Shown here: one piece after another, positions 33,959 to 46,000 of the stretch
How positions within the stretch are numbered: the stretch's first letter is position 1
Layout: every line of letters starts with the position of its first letter
Assembly (NCBI GenBank): GCA_028583415.1
Contig: CM053267.1
Span: 2,170,001 to 2,234,000 of the forward strand
Direction: 5' to 3'
Length of the DNA stretch: 64,000 nucleotides
Source: Protea cynaroides
Taxonomy: Eukaryota > Streptophyta > Magnoliopsida > Proteales > Proteaceae
Translations under genes and position numbers: made by a program
The notes under the pieces: generated by a model
The model's input: the letters and a program-made list of their open reading frames with translations, nothing else
What the model was told of the DNA's origin: nothing
The model's database searches: none

Positions 33959-36233
33959 TATTCAATGATAACAATGTAAGCAATCCAATATAGTAATGTG
34001 AGCTCAAATATAGCAGTGTAAACATCCAAATATGACAATCAGCATTTAATATAGCATGTGAGTATGATCATTCCAATCATGGCAGTATGATTATTCCAAT
34101 TATGGCAGTGTGTGCATATAAGCATCCAAATATAGCATGTGAACAATATAGCATCAAATATGGCATGTGAGAAACAACCAAAGCATGTGAGTCAATCAAT
34201 CAAAACATATTTTCAGATCTACGGTCTAGATTCAATGCATCGATTATCAACAATGTGACCGAAATCACATTTGATCGACAATTGAAATTAATTCAAGATC
34301 TTAAATCAACAGTTCAGATCATATAACATCAGTTAATCAGACTTTAATGGCTCAAATTAATTCATCATTAAATCATCATCAAATTAAAATCAATGGTTCA
34401 GATTAATTAATCATCCATTCACATGATTAGATCTTAAAGATCAATGATTCAGATTAAATTCACATCAATTAGTCAAATTCATTCATTCAAATATTAATTC
34501 AATATCAATGGACAAATTTTCATCACATGATCAAAACAAATTTCACATTCAATGGATCAGATTTTAAATGGGCATCATATCAACACGATAAAGAATCAAA
34601 ATTCAGATTTTCATTCAAGCATATCATGATCATAGGTTCAATCAATGGCACATATTTAATGGAAAGATCAAGGATAAGATGAGGAATGTTGATCCAATGG
34701 TTGGATGAGGGGAACTGGTCTAGGGCTTGATGGATAGGTTCGGGTATTGTAACATGGCTAGGTTCAGGTAAGTGGTGTGAGGTGTTGGTTGGTTCAGTAG
34801 GAGATGGAAGTGAGTGGGGTTGGACAGATGTTTAGATGATTATGTGAGTGGAAGCTTGGGTTTGGTGCTTGGTGGGGCTAAAGCAGCAATGGGTATGACA
34901 CGGTGGGGAATCACGGAGATGGAGTTGCGGTGATGATGATTTCTCCATGGCCAGGTAGCCGGGTGCATGAGGATTATAGGTTGCAAGCTTGGGTGGCTGG
35001 GAAGGGATGGGAGTGTGTCGGTTGGAGTAGATTAGGTGTTGCTGGGTTTATATGGGAATGGTGGATGGCCAGGTGGCTTGGTTTTGGACAGGATGGCTGG
35101 GTAATTGAAGATATGGGCAGCAAGTGGAATGAACAACATATGCATAAAAAAAAACTTAATAGAAAGACAGAAACAAACCGACTTACCTCCTTCTCTCTCT
35201 ATGTTCTTCTCTACTTCTTCTTCTTTTCTGCTCCTCCCCATTCATTCTTCTCTTTCCCGCAGCTCTCCATTTTCTTCTCCTTTTTCCCCTCCTCCTCCTC
35301 TCTTTTCTCGGTTCTTCCTTCTTTTATTATATTTTTTTTCTTTCAATGCCCTCTCTCACTTTTCCCAAAACCGAGACCCTTCCTTATTTTCTCCTTCTTT
35401 TTTTATTCTTTTCTTCTCAATCTTCTCCCCCCCTTTCCCACGATATTCTCTTCCCTTTTGGAGAATATTTTCATCATTATTTTAAGAAAGGGAAGAGTGA
35501 GATATCTCAAATTCTCCCATGTGTAATCCACTTTGCTTTGTTTATAATATTTCTTTATCTCTCCATTACATCTCATTCCTTTTTTGCTTTGCTGAAAATG
35601 TAAACCCCTTCCACCATTATCTTTCTTATTTTATTTTATTACATCCCATTCAATATAATCTCTTCTTTCCTTAAACCAAATATTCCCGTCCATGGGATCT
35701 CACTCAATCTCTCTCGGATCTCTCTTTATTCTCCTCAATCTCTCTCCGATTCTCTCTTTCACGTCCCCTTCCATTTCTCTCTTTTCTTTCCTTTTTCTTC
35801 TTCATAATCTCTCTTTCTCTTATTCTCTCGGATTGCCTCTCAATCTCACGTCCTCTCTCTTTTCTTTCTTTCCTTTCTTGGTCAGTCTCTTTTAACACAT
35901 ATAATGTACATTTATACAATAATACATCATAAAATATACATAATAATATGTAATATCATACATATTAATATATATATAGTATATAATATATTCTATATAA
36001 TTACATATATATATATGGCACTATGCACATGGATGAACCGGCTCAGTCTAGACTGGTCTGACTTATGTTGACTGGGCTGGACTTACTTAAACTGGGCTGG
36101 GTTAGACTGAGAATGACTTAAATTAACTAGATTGGGCCAAGATTGGCTTGGGTTGAGCTGAGTTGACTGGATTAACTGGGTTTCCCTCTCTTTCATTTCA
36201 TGGGTTATTTTTGTTGCCATTCAGCATGGAATC

Positions 36234-36860
36234 TTTCGATAGCCTTTATTCTAATTTTTTTTATGTTCACTTTTTAGAACACTAAAAATGAGGAATATTA
36301 GAGCTTGAATCACCTCATTTGGAAGTAAAATGGTCAACTTATGAATTTTTGAAGTTTAGCGGACCAATTATCAATAATTTAGCTGACCATTCTACATGGG
36401 ATTCTTCGGAGACTTCTGCCGGATATCCTTTACGTCCACTTTGTAGAGTACTAAAAATGAATCATAATGAAACTGAAATTACCTAATTTGGATATGGGAT
36501 GATCAAAATATGAATTTTTGAAGATTAAATGACCATTTTCATATGTAATTTTGCATGGGACCCTCCGGAGACTTCTACCTAAGATTTTCCACGTCCACTT
36601 TGTAGGACATCACAAATGAAGAATAATGGCTTTGGAATCATCTGAATTCGACGTAGAACGGAAAAGATATGAAGCTTTAAAGTTCTAACGATAACTTTGC
36701 ATGCAAGCTTGCATGGGGTCCACTGGTGACTTCTACCAAAAATCCTTTACGTCCACTTTGAAGAGGACTAAAAATAAAGAATAATGGTACTTAAACCATA
36801 TGATTCAGATGTCGGATGATCAAGATATGATGATTTGAAATTCAAACAATCCAACTTACG
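36234..36860 (+). repeat. Four diverged 155-165-bp repeats
   Basis: Starting near 36234, 36403, 36569 and 36724; each has a CTTTACGTCCACTTTGTAG-like core (degenerate in the first) and then an AAAAATGAAGAATAATGG-like stretch. Confidence 0.7.
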
Positions 36861-38310
36861 ATAATTTGCATGAAAGCCCCTGGGATTATTTATGATAATT
36901 TCAGAAGCCTCCCTTGTACGTATCATCCGATTAAAATGATCATATCTTCTTCATTTGATGTCAGAATCGAGCAATTCTGGTCTCATTTTGAAGATAATTC
37001 CATGACCTGGACATCCATGCAAAATTATAACCCATGACCTTACCGTGGGACCCATTGAAAACTTTCTTTTGTTCATAGACCCATTGAGAACTTCCTTAAA
37101 TTCACAGTAAAAAATCCAAACTTTCAATCATCTTTCTTCCTTTTGTTGTCCATATACCAGTAGGACTTTGTTTAGTTGGGACGGCAAAAATGGGGTGCTT
37201 ACACATATTTATTTCTATCTATTTATAATATGATGATGATGATGATGCTAAGAATAGGCATGTGATTGTGTGTGTAGTTGGTGTACTTGATGCGAGTGGA
37301 GCATCAGGGGGAGGACGTGGCATTGTGGTTCATCCTGGTCACCAGACTCTAGCTCTATCTCTACTCAAGTCTTGTTCACTGACATTATCGTATTGCCATT
37401 ACCTTAGTAGAACTATTATGTTGTAGAGCATCAGGAGAGGTGGTCTCGGACCATGTAGTCTTCGACTCTGTTGGGGGGCCTTAGCTCTATCTCTTTGGAC
37501 GCATTGAAGGATGCTAGGGTGAGGCCTTGGATACACTTGATGACATTTAGGACTGGTTAGTTGCGAGCCTAGTTTGCTAGTCCTCGCCAATAAAGACTTA
37601 CATGTTGGTATGGGTAGGGCATCAGGGGAAGTGTTGGCGGTGTGTGATCCAGACACTTTAGCTCTATCTCTATTCCATGGTGGGTGCATGTGGGATAGCA
37701 ACGATGTTTGATCCATTGGGTGGATTCACACACTCATGTATAGAGGTGCAGGGGCCTCCAAACTTTTCTATAGCTCATTGCAAACTTAAAAACCAAACTA
37801 AAGATATGAATTGAATGCATGCATATGTTTGTTGTATTGTTTTGTTCACTCACTGAGCTCAAGTTGGAGAGCTGACCCACGCGCGTGTAATTCTTTTTAG
37901 TTTCTAATGTTGCAAGTGTTACTGTTGAAGACTACATGGATACGTCAACATATGGACATGTACGGCTATGGATATGTAAGCTGTTGAGGACTAATAAGAC
38001 TCGTCAAGCGAGTGTTTCAACTATGATTATGCTTAATGGTTAACTTTTGTATTTTGTCTCTTGTAATATGTATTAAATATGTTTTGGTTAATTGGAGATA
38101 ATTAGATCATTTAATTATTTATCATGTAGACCTCAGTTCATTATTGATAAGACTTTCGTTATTTACACAAATATCTCTGATTATTACTGTGGAATGTGTT
38201 TTAATTTAACATGGTTGGCATAGCCTATACGAGATCCTGGTTTAAACCATTGATTTTCATGACGGTTCATCACACCATTGGTTAGTCTAGAATTGGAGTG
38301 TGACAATTAA

Positions 38311-39174
38311 GGCATTACAAAAGTTATGTATAGTTCAACCATGGAGAAAAATCTTTAGAAAAATAAAAATATTTCTTTTGAAAAGGAAAATCTTGGAAAT
38401 AAGGTGTGTAGGTAATCTCAATAAATTGAATTTACCCCAAAAAAAAGGTGTGTAGTTAATGATAAACATAAAAATGGGTAAAGAGCAATAACAATGTGAT
38501 AAGAATCAAACACTAATCATTTCCACATTACTTGGAGTAATGGAGAACTTAGAATTAAGCATAAACAAGAAAAATTTAAGAAAAAGAAATACTAGGGTTT
38601 TGAGAGCATTCTCCCAAACCCTAGGAAGATGATTTTTGATAGAAAAGGTAGTAATCATACCTTTGAGTCGAGTAACTGAAGAATTATCGACTTTCGAAGA
38701 AGGTTTGGAGACTTAGAGGAGCATCGGAGGCGAAAAGAAACTTACTCGGAGGCGATTTTAAGGCTCTAGACAAATTAGAAAACAAGTGAGTGAAACGACC
38801 CACGTTTTTTAATTTATAAAGTTGGATTTTGCCTTTGCCGGTCTCAAAATATGATGAACCATCGTTCGGGAGCATCGTCCGTCGTTCCATCCGGCCAACA
38901 GTGGCACCTCTTGGGAAGTGCCAGGACAGACCGCTGATCGCTGAAGTAACATTCAATGTAACGATTGGACAGTCATAGAACACTGTATTTTGGAACTCAG
39001 TCATGATGGTTGGTCACGAAGATTGGGGCCAAACATTGCAACCAAAATATAAAATTTTGAAATAAGCATGGTCGAATCATAGAGTTGTCTGCATGTGTAG
39101 CGTAGTATCGGTTCATGCAAGATAGTTGTCCAATTACTTTAACTGTGCTAACATGTTGTTTCAGGAACTGCTAA
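38311..39174 (+). other. Leader of E with the antisense first exon
   Basis: Between B's right border and E gag. On the minus strand CTCAAAG|GTATGA at 38661/38660 reads as a donor matching the acceptor at 6268, so 38661 upward is the non-coding first exon of the antisense gene and 38311-38660 its intron. A possible acceptor TTGTTTCAG at about 39163 precedes the gag ATG on the plus strand. A minus-strand open frame at 38684-39004 has no recognisable domain. Confidence 0.55.
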
Positions 39175-40976
39175 CTATTCTCAAATGGCATCACATGGTC
39201 GTTCTAGTCCCCACAGTATCACGAACTAGAATGTTCCAACCAAAAACAGATCAGGTAATGGATCAAGTCCTAACGGTAATCAACTGCCTACCATTCCGTT
39301 AGAGGATAACTGTCGAGGAAAAGAGTTTGTGCAATGAACCTGGCACCGATTCTTGAAGTTAGGGCCAGCTGAACACTGGATTGTCTAAGGATCCAGATCA
39401 ACCTATATACTGGATCCAGAGCATGGAGAAAACTCTAAGGCTGCAAAACTATTCAGACACCCAAAAGATTCAATGTGTAGCTTATCAATTAAAGGGTGCA
39501 CCTTACCAGTGGTGGCTAGATGCTGAGCCTGAGTTGTTGAGGCACGAAGAAATTTCTTGGAAAATGTTTCAAGAAGCATTTCTGGCCTAGTATGCATGGC
39601 CAGCACCTGGTAACACTGGTAACCGAAATATTAGTGTTCCTTCTTCAAGAAATGACACTGCCGTGTCAGAACAAGACAAACCAATAGAAGGATTCTTAAG
39701 ACTTAGACCCCCAAAGTTCTCTGGGATGTTCGTTGGCATAGCTCAATCTCAAGAGTGGCTCTAACGTATGGATAAAATGTTTAAAAGTTTGGGCTGCACT
39801 TGTAATACCCCCAGCTCTTGGGGTATCACCAATTAATGTATCTTGTACGTCGGTGAAGGGTTTTAATGTCTAAGTTATGTTTTCGGTAAGAGTTATTTTT
39901 AGCCATCTGCCTCTTGTGATCTTGGGTATATTTTTCTGGTAACGCTTGAGACCCTGGGTTTGGGGTGTTACAGCACTGATGCCCAGAAAGTTCTATCTGC
40001 CACTTACCAGCTGGAAGGGTGAAGGAAAAAAAAAAGAAATATTTTTTGTCTAAAAATAAATAATAAATAAAGCAGCAATTTTTGGTGGTAGAATACAAAA
40101 GCTTAGCTATTACAGCAACATGAAGTAATTACGTGGGATATGTTTCGAAGAGCTTTTCTAGCTTATTTCGCACCTCAAGAAAATACCCTGAAGGGAGAAC
40201 TTTTCTCCACCCTAGAAGATTAGTTTCCAGAAGAGTTTTGGAGTGTTTATCCAACACTTGGACCACACCCTGAGCAGGAACGTCTACCAGAAGAGTTCAA
40301 CAGTCGTTATGAAGGATTTAAAGTCCAATGAAACCATTGTGTTTGGCAAGGACCTAATAATTTGAAACCGCCACTGTCCAAAGAAGCAAATCTTCAAGAA
40401 ATGTTTGGAGGTTTGACCACACAACTATATTCTTCGAATAGAGTTTGGGATAGATCTTGTATGGAAACTAAAACTAAGCTAAATCCACATAAAAGAGATG
40501 CCCAAAGACCCTATCAGACTCATTGTCCAGTGGAAGGAGTTAAACCCAGGACCTCTATTGAAGTAATCAGATCCTTTCCCAAAGGTATATCCAAATGCTC
40601 TGGTTGTTGCCGTATTGGACATAGTTTGGACAAATGCCCAGCAGCACTGGAAGTACTATTTCCAGACATTGCTTCGGAAGGAATCCCAAAAGTTAGAACA
40701 CCATTGTTGGAAGTTCAAGAAGAACCTATGCAGGATCAGTTTCAAATTTCTAGCTCACCTCGTAGTTCTCGAAACTATATGCCTAAGATTAAATGCTCGG
40801 AGATCGCAGCTAGGAAGATTCTAAAGAAAGCTCGTCAAATGCTTAAGGTAAGAGCTAAGTACCTAGCTAAAGTAAACCGTCGTCAGACAATTGTTCAACC
40901 TCAACCTCAGAGTAAGGGTGATGCAAAGGACAAAGATATGAACAACATGAACGAAACTCCAACAGGTCATTACTAA
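39175..40976 (+). pseudogene. E gag with two capsid modules and a zinc knuckle, interrupted
   Basis: ATG at 39175 (MASHGRSS). First module about 39345-39600: FLKLGPA, IYWIQSMEKTL, QLKGAPYQWWLD, SWKMFQEAFLA. Second module about 39690-40230: FLRLRPPKFSG, SQEWL, LATYQLEG-like stretch, a WW, then ITWDMFRRAFLAYF. A 172-bp solo LTR splits the second module and a further AT-rich insert of roughly 60-90 bp follows. A knuckle CSGCCRIGHSLDKC (40596-40637) and a basic tail end in a TAA after 40970. Stops occur at several points. There is no pol behind it. Confidence 0.75.
39801..39972. mobile_element. 172-bp solo LTR (TRIM/SMART-like) in E gag
   Basis: TGTAATACCCC...GGGGTGTTACA, flanked by exact GCACT duplications (39796-39800 / 39973-39977). 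Removing it restores continuity of the gag module at an LGC-T-DAQK join. Very small for an LTR; TG...CA ends, 5-bp duplication and short terminal inverted repeats fit one. Confidence 0.8.
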
Positions 40977-41506
40977 ACCATTAAAGCCATGTTTATAACA
41001 GTATAATGTTGCATGCTAGGAGAATGGTTTAGGTCCTAATAATATGCTGTTAATGTATGGAAAAACACCGTGCCATTAATTATTTTACATGTTGGAACTA
41101 AATTATTAAATTACGAGTTTCTACAAGATAATAGGGAAGTTTCAAGGTAGTAAGACGAGATAATGGTTAATCCTACATAATTTACCCCCAAAGTAAGTTA
41201 TAATGAAGCCAAGATTAACTCGCAAAATAGTCTTTGGAGGCTTGAATAAACTTAAGACTACTATAATCAAAATATTCCAATAATGAAATAATTAGGAATA
41301 AAATTTGAAGACTGTGGACCTTTTTCATACCCTTTTGTTTAACTTAAAGGGAATGATTGGTACTCCATAGGAATGGAAACTGTAAGACCTATAGTAAGTG
41401 GTTGAGGAGTAGTGATGCATAGGAAACACTTAGGTAGGCAGTCCCCTTAAGGGAAGAGCCTTGCTATTTGAGATCCCTAGTAAATTGGCGGGGATGAAAT
41501 TCTTTT
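40977..41506 (+). other. E sequence between gag and polypurine tract
   Basis: 530 bp without recognisable coding remains; pol is absent. Confidence 0.5.
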
Positions 41507-41519
41507 AAGTGGGAGGAGT
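41507..41519 (+). other. Polypurine tract of E
   Basis: AAGTGGGAGGAGT immediately before TGTAAAACCC, the start of the 3' LTR. Confidence 0.82.
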
Positions 41520-41771
41520 TGTAAAACCCATACCCAAAAAACTTGGCTTAACTCGGATTTCTATTATGCTAGGGGTTTTCCACTGTCAACCAAATGGATT
41601 CCCAAGTCATTAATAAGAAACTTGGTTGCACCAAAGATGGACCAAACCGGAAATAAAAATGAAAGTCACAAATTAAGCCTTTGATACTAGCGTCAGTTGC
41701 TAGAGTCAATCGGGCAACCGGACCCAGTAAAATCCAGTGAGCTCCAACCGGACTAGGTAAATAGCCTGTAC

Positions 41772-44084
41772 TGTCACACCCCGATTCCGCACTATTCAGA
41801 ATGGTGTGATGAACCACTAGCAAACCAACAGTTCAACCAGGATCTCGAGTAGGCTATATTCGTGTTATCTGAACCCCATACATCCATAACCATAATCAGA
41901 GTAAATACACAATAGCGGAAGTCTTATAATAAAATGAACTGAGAATCTACTGTTATATTAATAATTAAATAGCAAATTATTCTGTATCAACTGAGACATA
42001 AATAATTATCAAATACATCTCTTTATTAAATCCAAATAAAGAAATCTAGAAAAATATCTAATCGAATACACATGAGTTGCACTCGCAAGAGGAGTCATGT
42101 GTATCTACTTCAGCTTCAGCTTCCATCGCCGCTACGTTCACGTATGCTGGAGCATTCATATAATCTTCAACGATATAACCTGCATCATCAACTAAAAATA
42201 TTCAACGTCGAGGGGTGAGCACACATCACGGCTCAGTGAGTAGACAAAACAATGCAACAATACATATGCATGCAATCAATTCATATCTTTGGTCAGGTTT
42301 ATAGTTTGCAATGCGCAATAGAAAGGTTGGGTGGTCAAAGGTTAACGTTTATTGACCCCGCCTCTATACACAGGGTGTGGAAGTTCGCCCGAAGGTTAAC
42401 GTTTATCGTCGTCCCCATCCACCCTAATCATGAACATTATATAACAAAGGTTAACATTTATTGCTATATTATGCCATACCAACACATAAACCCCTGTTGG
42501 CGAGGGCTTGCAAACTGGGCTCGCAACTAACCAATCTTAATGCCAAATAGTGTATCCAAGGCCTCACCCCAGCATCCCTCAGAATGTTCATAGAGATAGA
42601 GCTAAGGCCCCCCGGTAGAGTCAGAGACTACAAGGACCGAGACCACCTCCCCTGATACTCTACGACATAATAGTTCTGCTAAAGTAATGGCGATACGACG
42701 ATGCTAATGCACAGGACTTGAGTTAGAGATAGATCTAAAGTGCTGAGACCCGCCAAAGGTTAACGTTTATTGACGTTCTCATCACACCTCCCCTGATACT
42801 CGCTCGCATCAAGTACACCAACCACACACATACAATCACATGCTTATTCCTATCATTCATCATCATCATCATGTTATAAACAATAAAATAATTATGCATG
42901 AACAAGTAATAGAAATATTGGATGGCATGTTGTATGCACATTACAAACATATTCGTATAAAATCAAGCATGGCATTGGACTCAAGAAAATAGAAAACAGT
43001 TTGTTATTAACCAATTAGTTTAGAGTTCTGTTTCCTCACCTTAGCTTGCTAATAGATACTTTTCCAAGCTATAGAATCCTTTTATATTGTTATTGTATTG
43101 CTAGAAGACCTAACAAAGTCGATAGAATTTAATTAAAATAAATTCTGAATTTAAAAACCATGTTGTTAACTGAGGGTCGGAGGTAGGGTCGGAGTCCTGA
43201 TCGACCCTGGGTGCGACCCTCCCTAGAATCTGAACTTTCCGAACACTGAGGGTCGATACTCAGGATCACCTAGGGTCGGATGGTCATCGACCCTCGGTGC
43301 AACCCTCGGTGTACTTTGGTCAATTTCCCTCTTTTAGTTCATTCTTCGTGCTTGGGATCCTATGGCTTGCTCTTACATTCCATTCAACATTCATTCCATG
43401 GTCTGAAATCATGAATCATCTACCTAAATAGTTTTCATGCATTCTCCTATGGTTTTCCATGAAAACCTAACCATGGGTTGATGGTTTGGGTTTCTCCGAG
43501 GTCACACTCTCATCAATATCTAACCTAAGGTCTGTAGAAACTCATGGAATTAGTATCCATACCTGAGAAGAATACTCCTTCTCTGCAACTCTTCTTTTTT
43601 GGCTAAATTCTCTTCATTGCTTCTCTTTTTCTTCTTTTCCTTCTCTTCTCTTTCTCTCAATTCAATTAGGGTTGTGAAAGGAGTGGAAGTGGCTTAGGGA
43701 CGTCCTTTAAATAGAGTAGGAACATCCTAAAATAAGTCCCTTTGAGATTAGGAAAGAATCCAAATCGAAAATTAAGAAATTTCCTAATTTCAGTTTCGAA
43801 GGCAACTGAGGGTCGATGGGAGGGTCGATGATCCCGTCGACCCTAGGTTCTCTAAGTTGTCCGACCCTCCCTTCAAAACTGAGGGTCTGACTTTCTGTTT
43901 GGGGGGGGGGGGTCCGACCCTCCTTGGCTGGGTATGCGACCCTTCCCCTAATTTAAGTGTTTTTGGGTCGATTTGATACCTGGGATCTCGATCTCCTTCA
44001 CGCCCTTGGTCCATTTGACTCGACCATGATGGGTAAACCTGGTTCAAGGTGGTAAGACCGGGTTAGATTGACACGGGTCTTACA
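41772..44084 (-). mobile_element. Solo LTR S3 in E's LTR
   Basis: 2313 bp with exact TGTAC duplications (41767-41771 / 44085-44089). Same subfamily as A by its word AAAGGTTAACGTTTATTG at 42337, 42391 (two changes), 42446 (one change) and 42755; its GGTCGA words have the prefix GAGGGTCG. Confidence 0.92.
43706..43713 (-). promoter_or_regulatory. TATA box of solo LTR S3
   Basis: TATTTAAA followed by GGACGTCCC; a weaker form of the family TATA. Confidence 0.55.
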
Positions 44085-46000
44085 TGTACGTGGGAATAGA
44101 CTAAGTGGAATTGATTCCAAAGGCAATTAGGAATATTCTTACAGCCTTAGACGACCCCTTAGAGTCCCATCTCAAGTAAAACTGCCTTAGAGTCCTCCAG
44201 GAAGTAGGAACCCCTAATTTCTCTCAACTTCCTTGTCACATGGCTTTCCTCTATCGTCTCCCACTTCTAGAAGAGTTATACTTCAAGAACAAGACCTGGG
44301 AGATGAACCCTACTAGACCTCTCTCTCTCCTGAGGATGTAGTTCTTATTATAAAATCTCTCATGCGTTCTCAGAGAGAGTGTTGTTGGAAGAGTGAAAAA
44401 GTAAAAAAAAAAAAAAAAAAAAAGAAGAAGGAAGAGAAGGAGAAAAGAATTTTGTAAGAGCCATTGGCATTGTCAAGCTCTTGTTACAAGTAATATGTCA
44501 TATCTTACACAGTAAGAATTTCATTAAACGGAATCCATGTAGTTAAATAAGATTAAATAGTATGATGGTAGACAAACATGGAGATCCATTGATGATAATC
44601 TCGAATGAATAATGGACAAAAGAAGAATTCCAAGGAAAACTAGACAATGTCGATGCTTATTGTTATTATTAAAATCTATAGACCTAGTAGAAGGGGGGAA
44701 ACCTCTTGCTAGGGTAATCGTGAAGTACAAGGTCGTGAGGCCAATATCAAAGCCCCCATCCTAGGGAATGTCAGGAAATTTTAGAAGGAAAAACCTGAAA
44801 GCAGGGTCGGATGGTGCTTCAGATGAAAAATCCAAGCATATGACCAGGCCAAGCTGTGTAGGCCAACCTTTCTGGCAGAGTCTGAAAGTTACCATGGACG
44901 ATGGACCCTAAGATCTGACCTAACAACTGGGCAAAGTCAGAAAGTCACTGCCAGTGATCGAACATAGCAATGGTCATTGAGACTATTCCGACCGACACCA
45001 CCATCAGCCCTTGGTAGAATGTTCAAACCTCTGTCGGATGCTATGCCGATCGTGATATGTGGACCGAGACACCGACCAGCTAACCCTAGACTTCCATAAT
45101 TTGATAATGAACACTGTAGAATTTGTAACCAATAATTCCACACTATGTGTAGGTGTATAGCACCTCAAAAACATTGATTATTCTAGCATAGATAACCTCA
45201 ATTACGTGGTGAGGAACAAAACCCTAACCTAATTTTAGTGTATTTGAAATATGGTGATGTTGATGCTGTATGCTTGTGCTATATCATGTATAATATGTCA
45301 TCCAATAACTATCTTTTTGAATGCATTGAATCAATATATGATTGACTGTGATTGTATGTGTGAATGCTTTGTAGGCAGTGGTGAAAGGGTTGAGGACCGT
45401 CAAATCCAACCTGCTAAGCAAACTAATTGTCATGTATTGTCTAATATCCTAGGAGAGGACAACATCTTGGGGGAGCAAAACGGATGGTCTGAGAATCCTA
45501 CTAGGGTATTGAGAGAGTACATAGGATGTCATATAGGACTGGTTAATGACAAAACCCATGTGTATAACCCTAACCAGTAGGGTGTCAGGTACTGGTAAGA
45601 TGAAGTGATGAGGGGGAAGGGTCAGCAGTGTTTGTTGGAGGGTCACTGGCCAAACTTGCTACCCGATCACCATTCTAATTGGGAGTAGGCTGGTCGTGTC
45701 CAAACATTCTCGTGCATGGAAGTTATGGTCAGCTTCGAGGAAGTGTGGCTAGGCCTTACCATAGAATATTTAGCATACATTTGACCTGACTCTTGTTGTG
45801 TGCATAAATGTATTCATGATGATCGCTTGCCTATCTGTTTCTCACGAGCTCAAGTTAGAGAGCTCACCCTTGCGATCGACACTCTTTTTAGTTGTGCTTG
45901 CAGGTATTACAAAGACAGAATGTGAAGGTGTCCCAACCAGATTCCAGAGTACCCTGATGAAGTAATTTTGGAGACAACGGGACAAGCAGTGGATCATGAA

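Larger units (their letters stand above)
32924..37203. mobile_element. Solo LTR, 4.28 kb, Ogre/Tat-like
   Basis: TGTGAGGACA...GTGCTTACA with target duplication CATAT (32919-32923 / 37204-37208). The segment at 33000-33190 has the GGAGTCGCCACCTAG and AAGGTGTTAGGCACCC stretches that I associate with long LTRs of Ogre/Tat Ty3/gypsy elements (recollection, not a search). It holds several internal repeat series, a C/T-rich tract at 35190-35890 and an AT-rich TATA-type stretch at 35930-36020. No coding region. Orientation not settled. Confidence 0.8.
6828..38305 (+). mobile_element. Element B: Ty3/gypsy chromovirus, degenerate, with four nested insertions
   Basis: A complete LTR retrotransposon flanked by the 5-bp duplication ATTAA (6823-6827 and 38306-38310). 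The LTRs begin TGTAAGACCC and end GTGTGGCA / GTGTGACA. Own sequence: 5' LTR 6828-9034 plus 11366-11444, leader 11445-11562 plus 23726-24280, gag-pol remnants to 31660, polypurine tract 31664-31675, 3' LTR 31677-32923 plus 37209-38305. Removing the four insertions leaves about 10.4 kb, a normal chromovirus size. Coding parts are full of stops and indels, and the two LTRs have visibly diverged, so it is old. Confidence 0.9.
31677..38305 (+). repeat. 3' LTR of B (split by an Ogre/Tat-like solo LTR)
   Basis: Segments 31677-32923 and 37209-38305, about 2.34 kb, matching the 5' LTR. It contains a perfect 27-bp palindrome of GTGTGGTCGCAT words at 32530-32556. Confidence 0.9.

Noticed and set aside
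34903..35526. 207-codon open frame in the Ogre/Tat-like LTR
   Set aside because: Second half is Phe/Ser from a C/T-rich tract; overlapping frames in the same tract are equally open. No domain.
38684..39004. 106-codon minus frame in E's leader as a gene
   Set aside because: No domain; it overlaps the presumed non-coding exon of the antisense gene and has no counterpart in A.
44405..44426. A-run as a possible retroposon tail
   Set aside because: No flanking duplication; it lies in E's LTR and looks like slippage.
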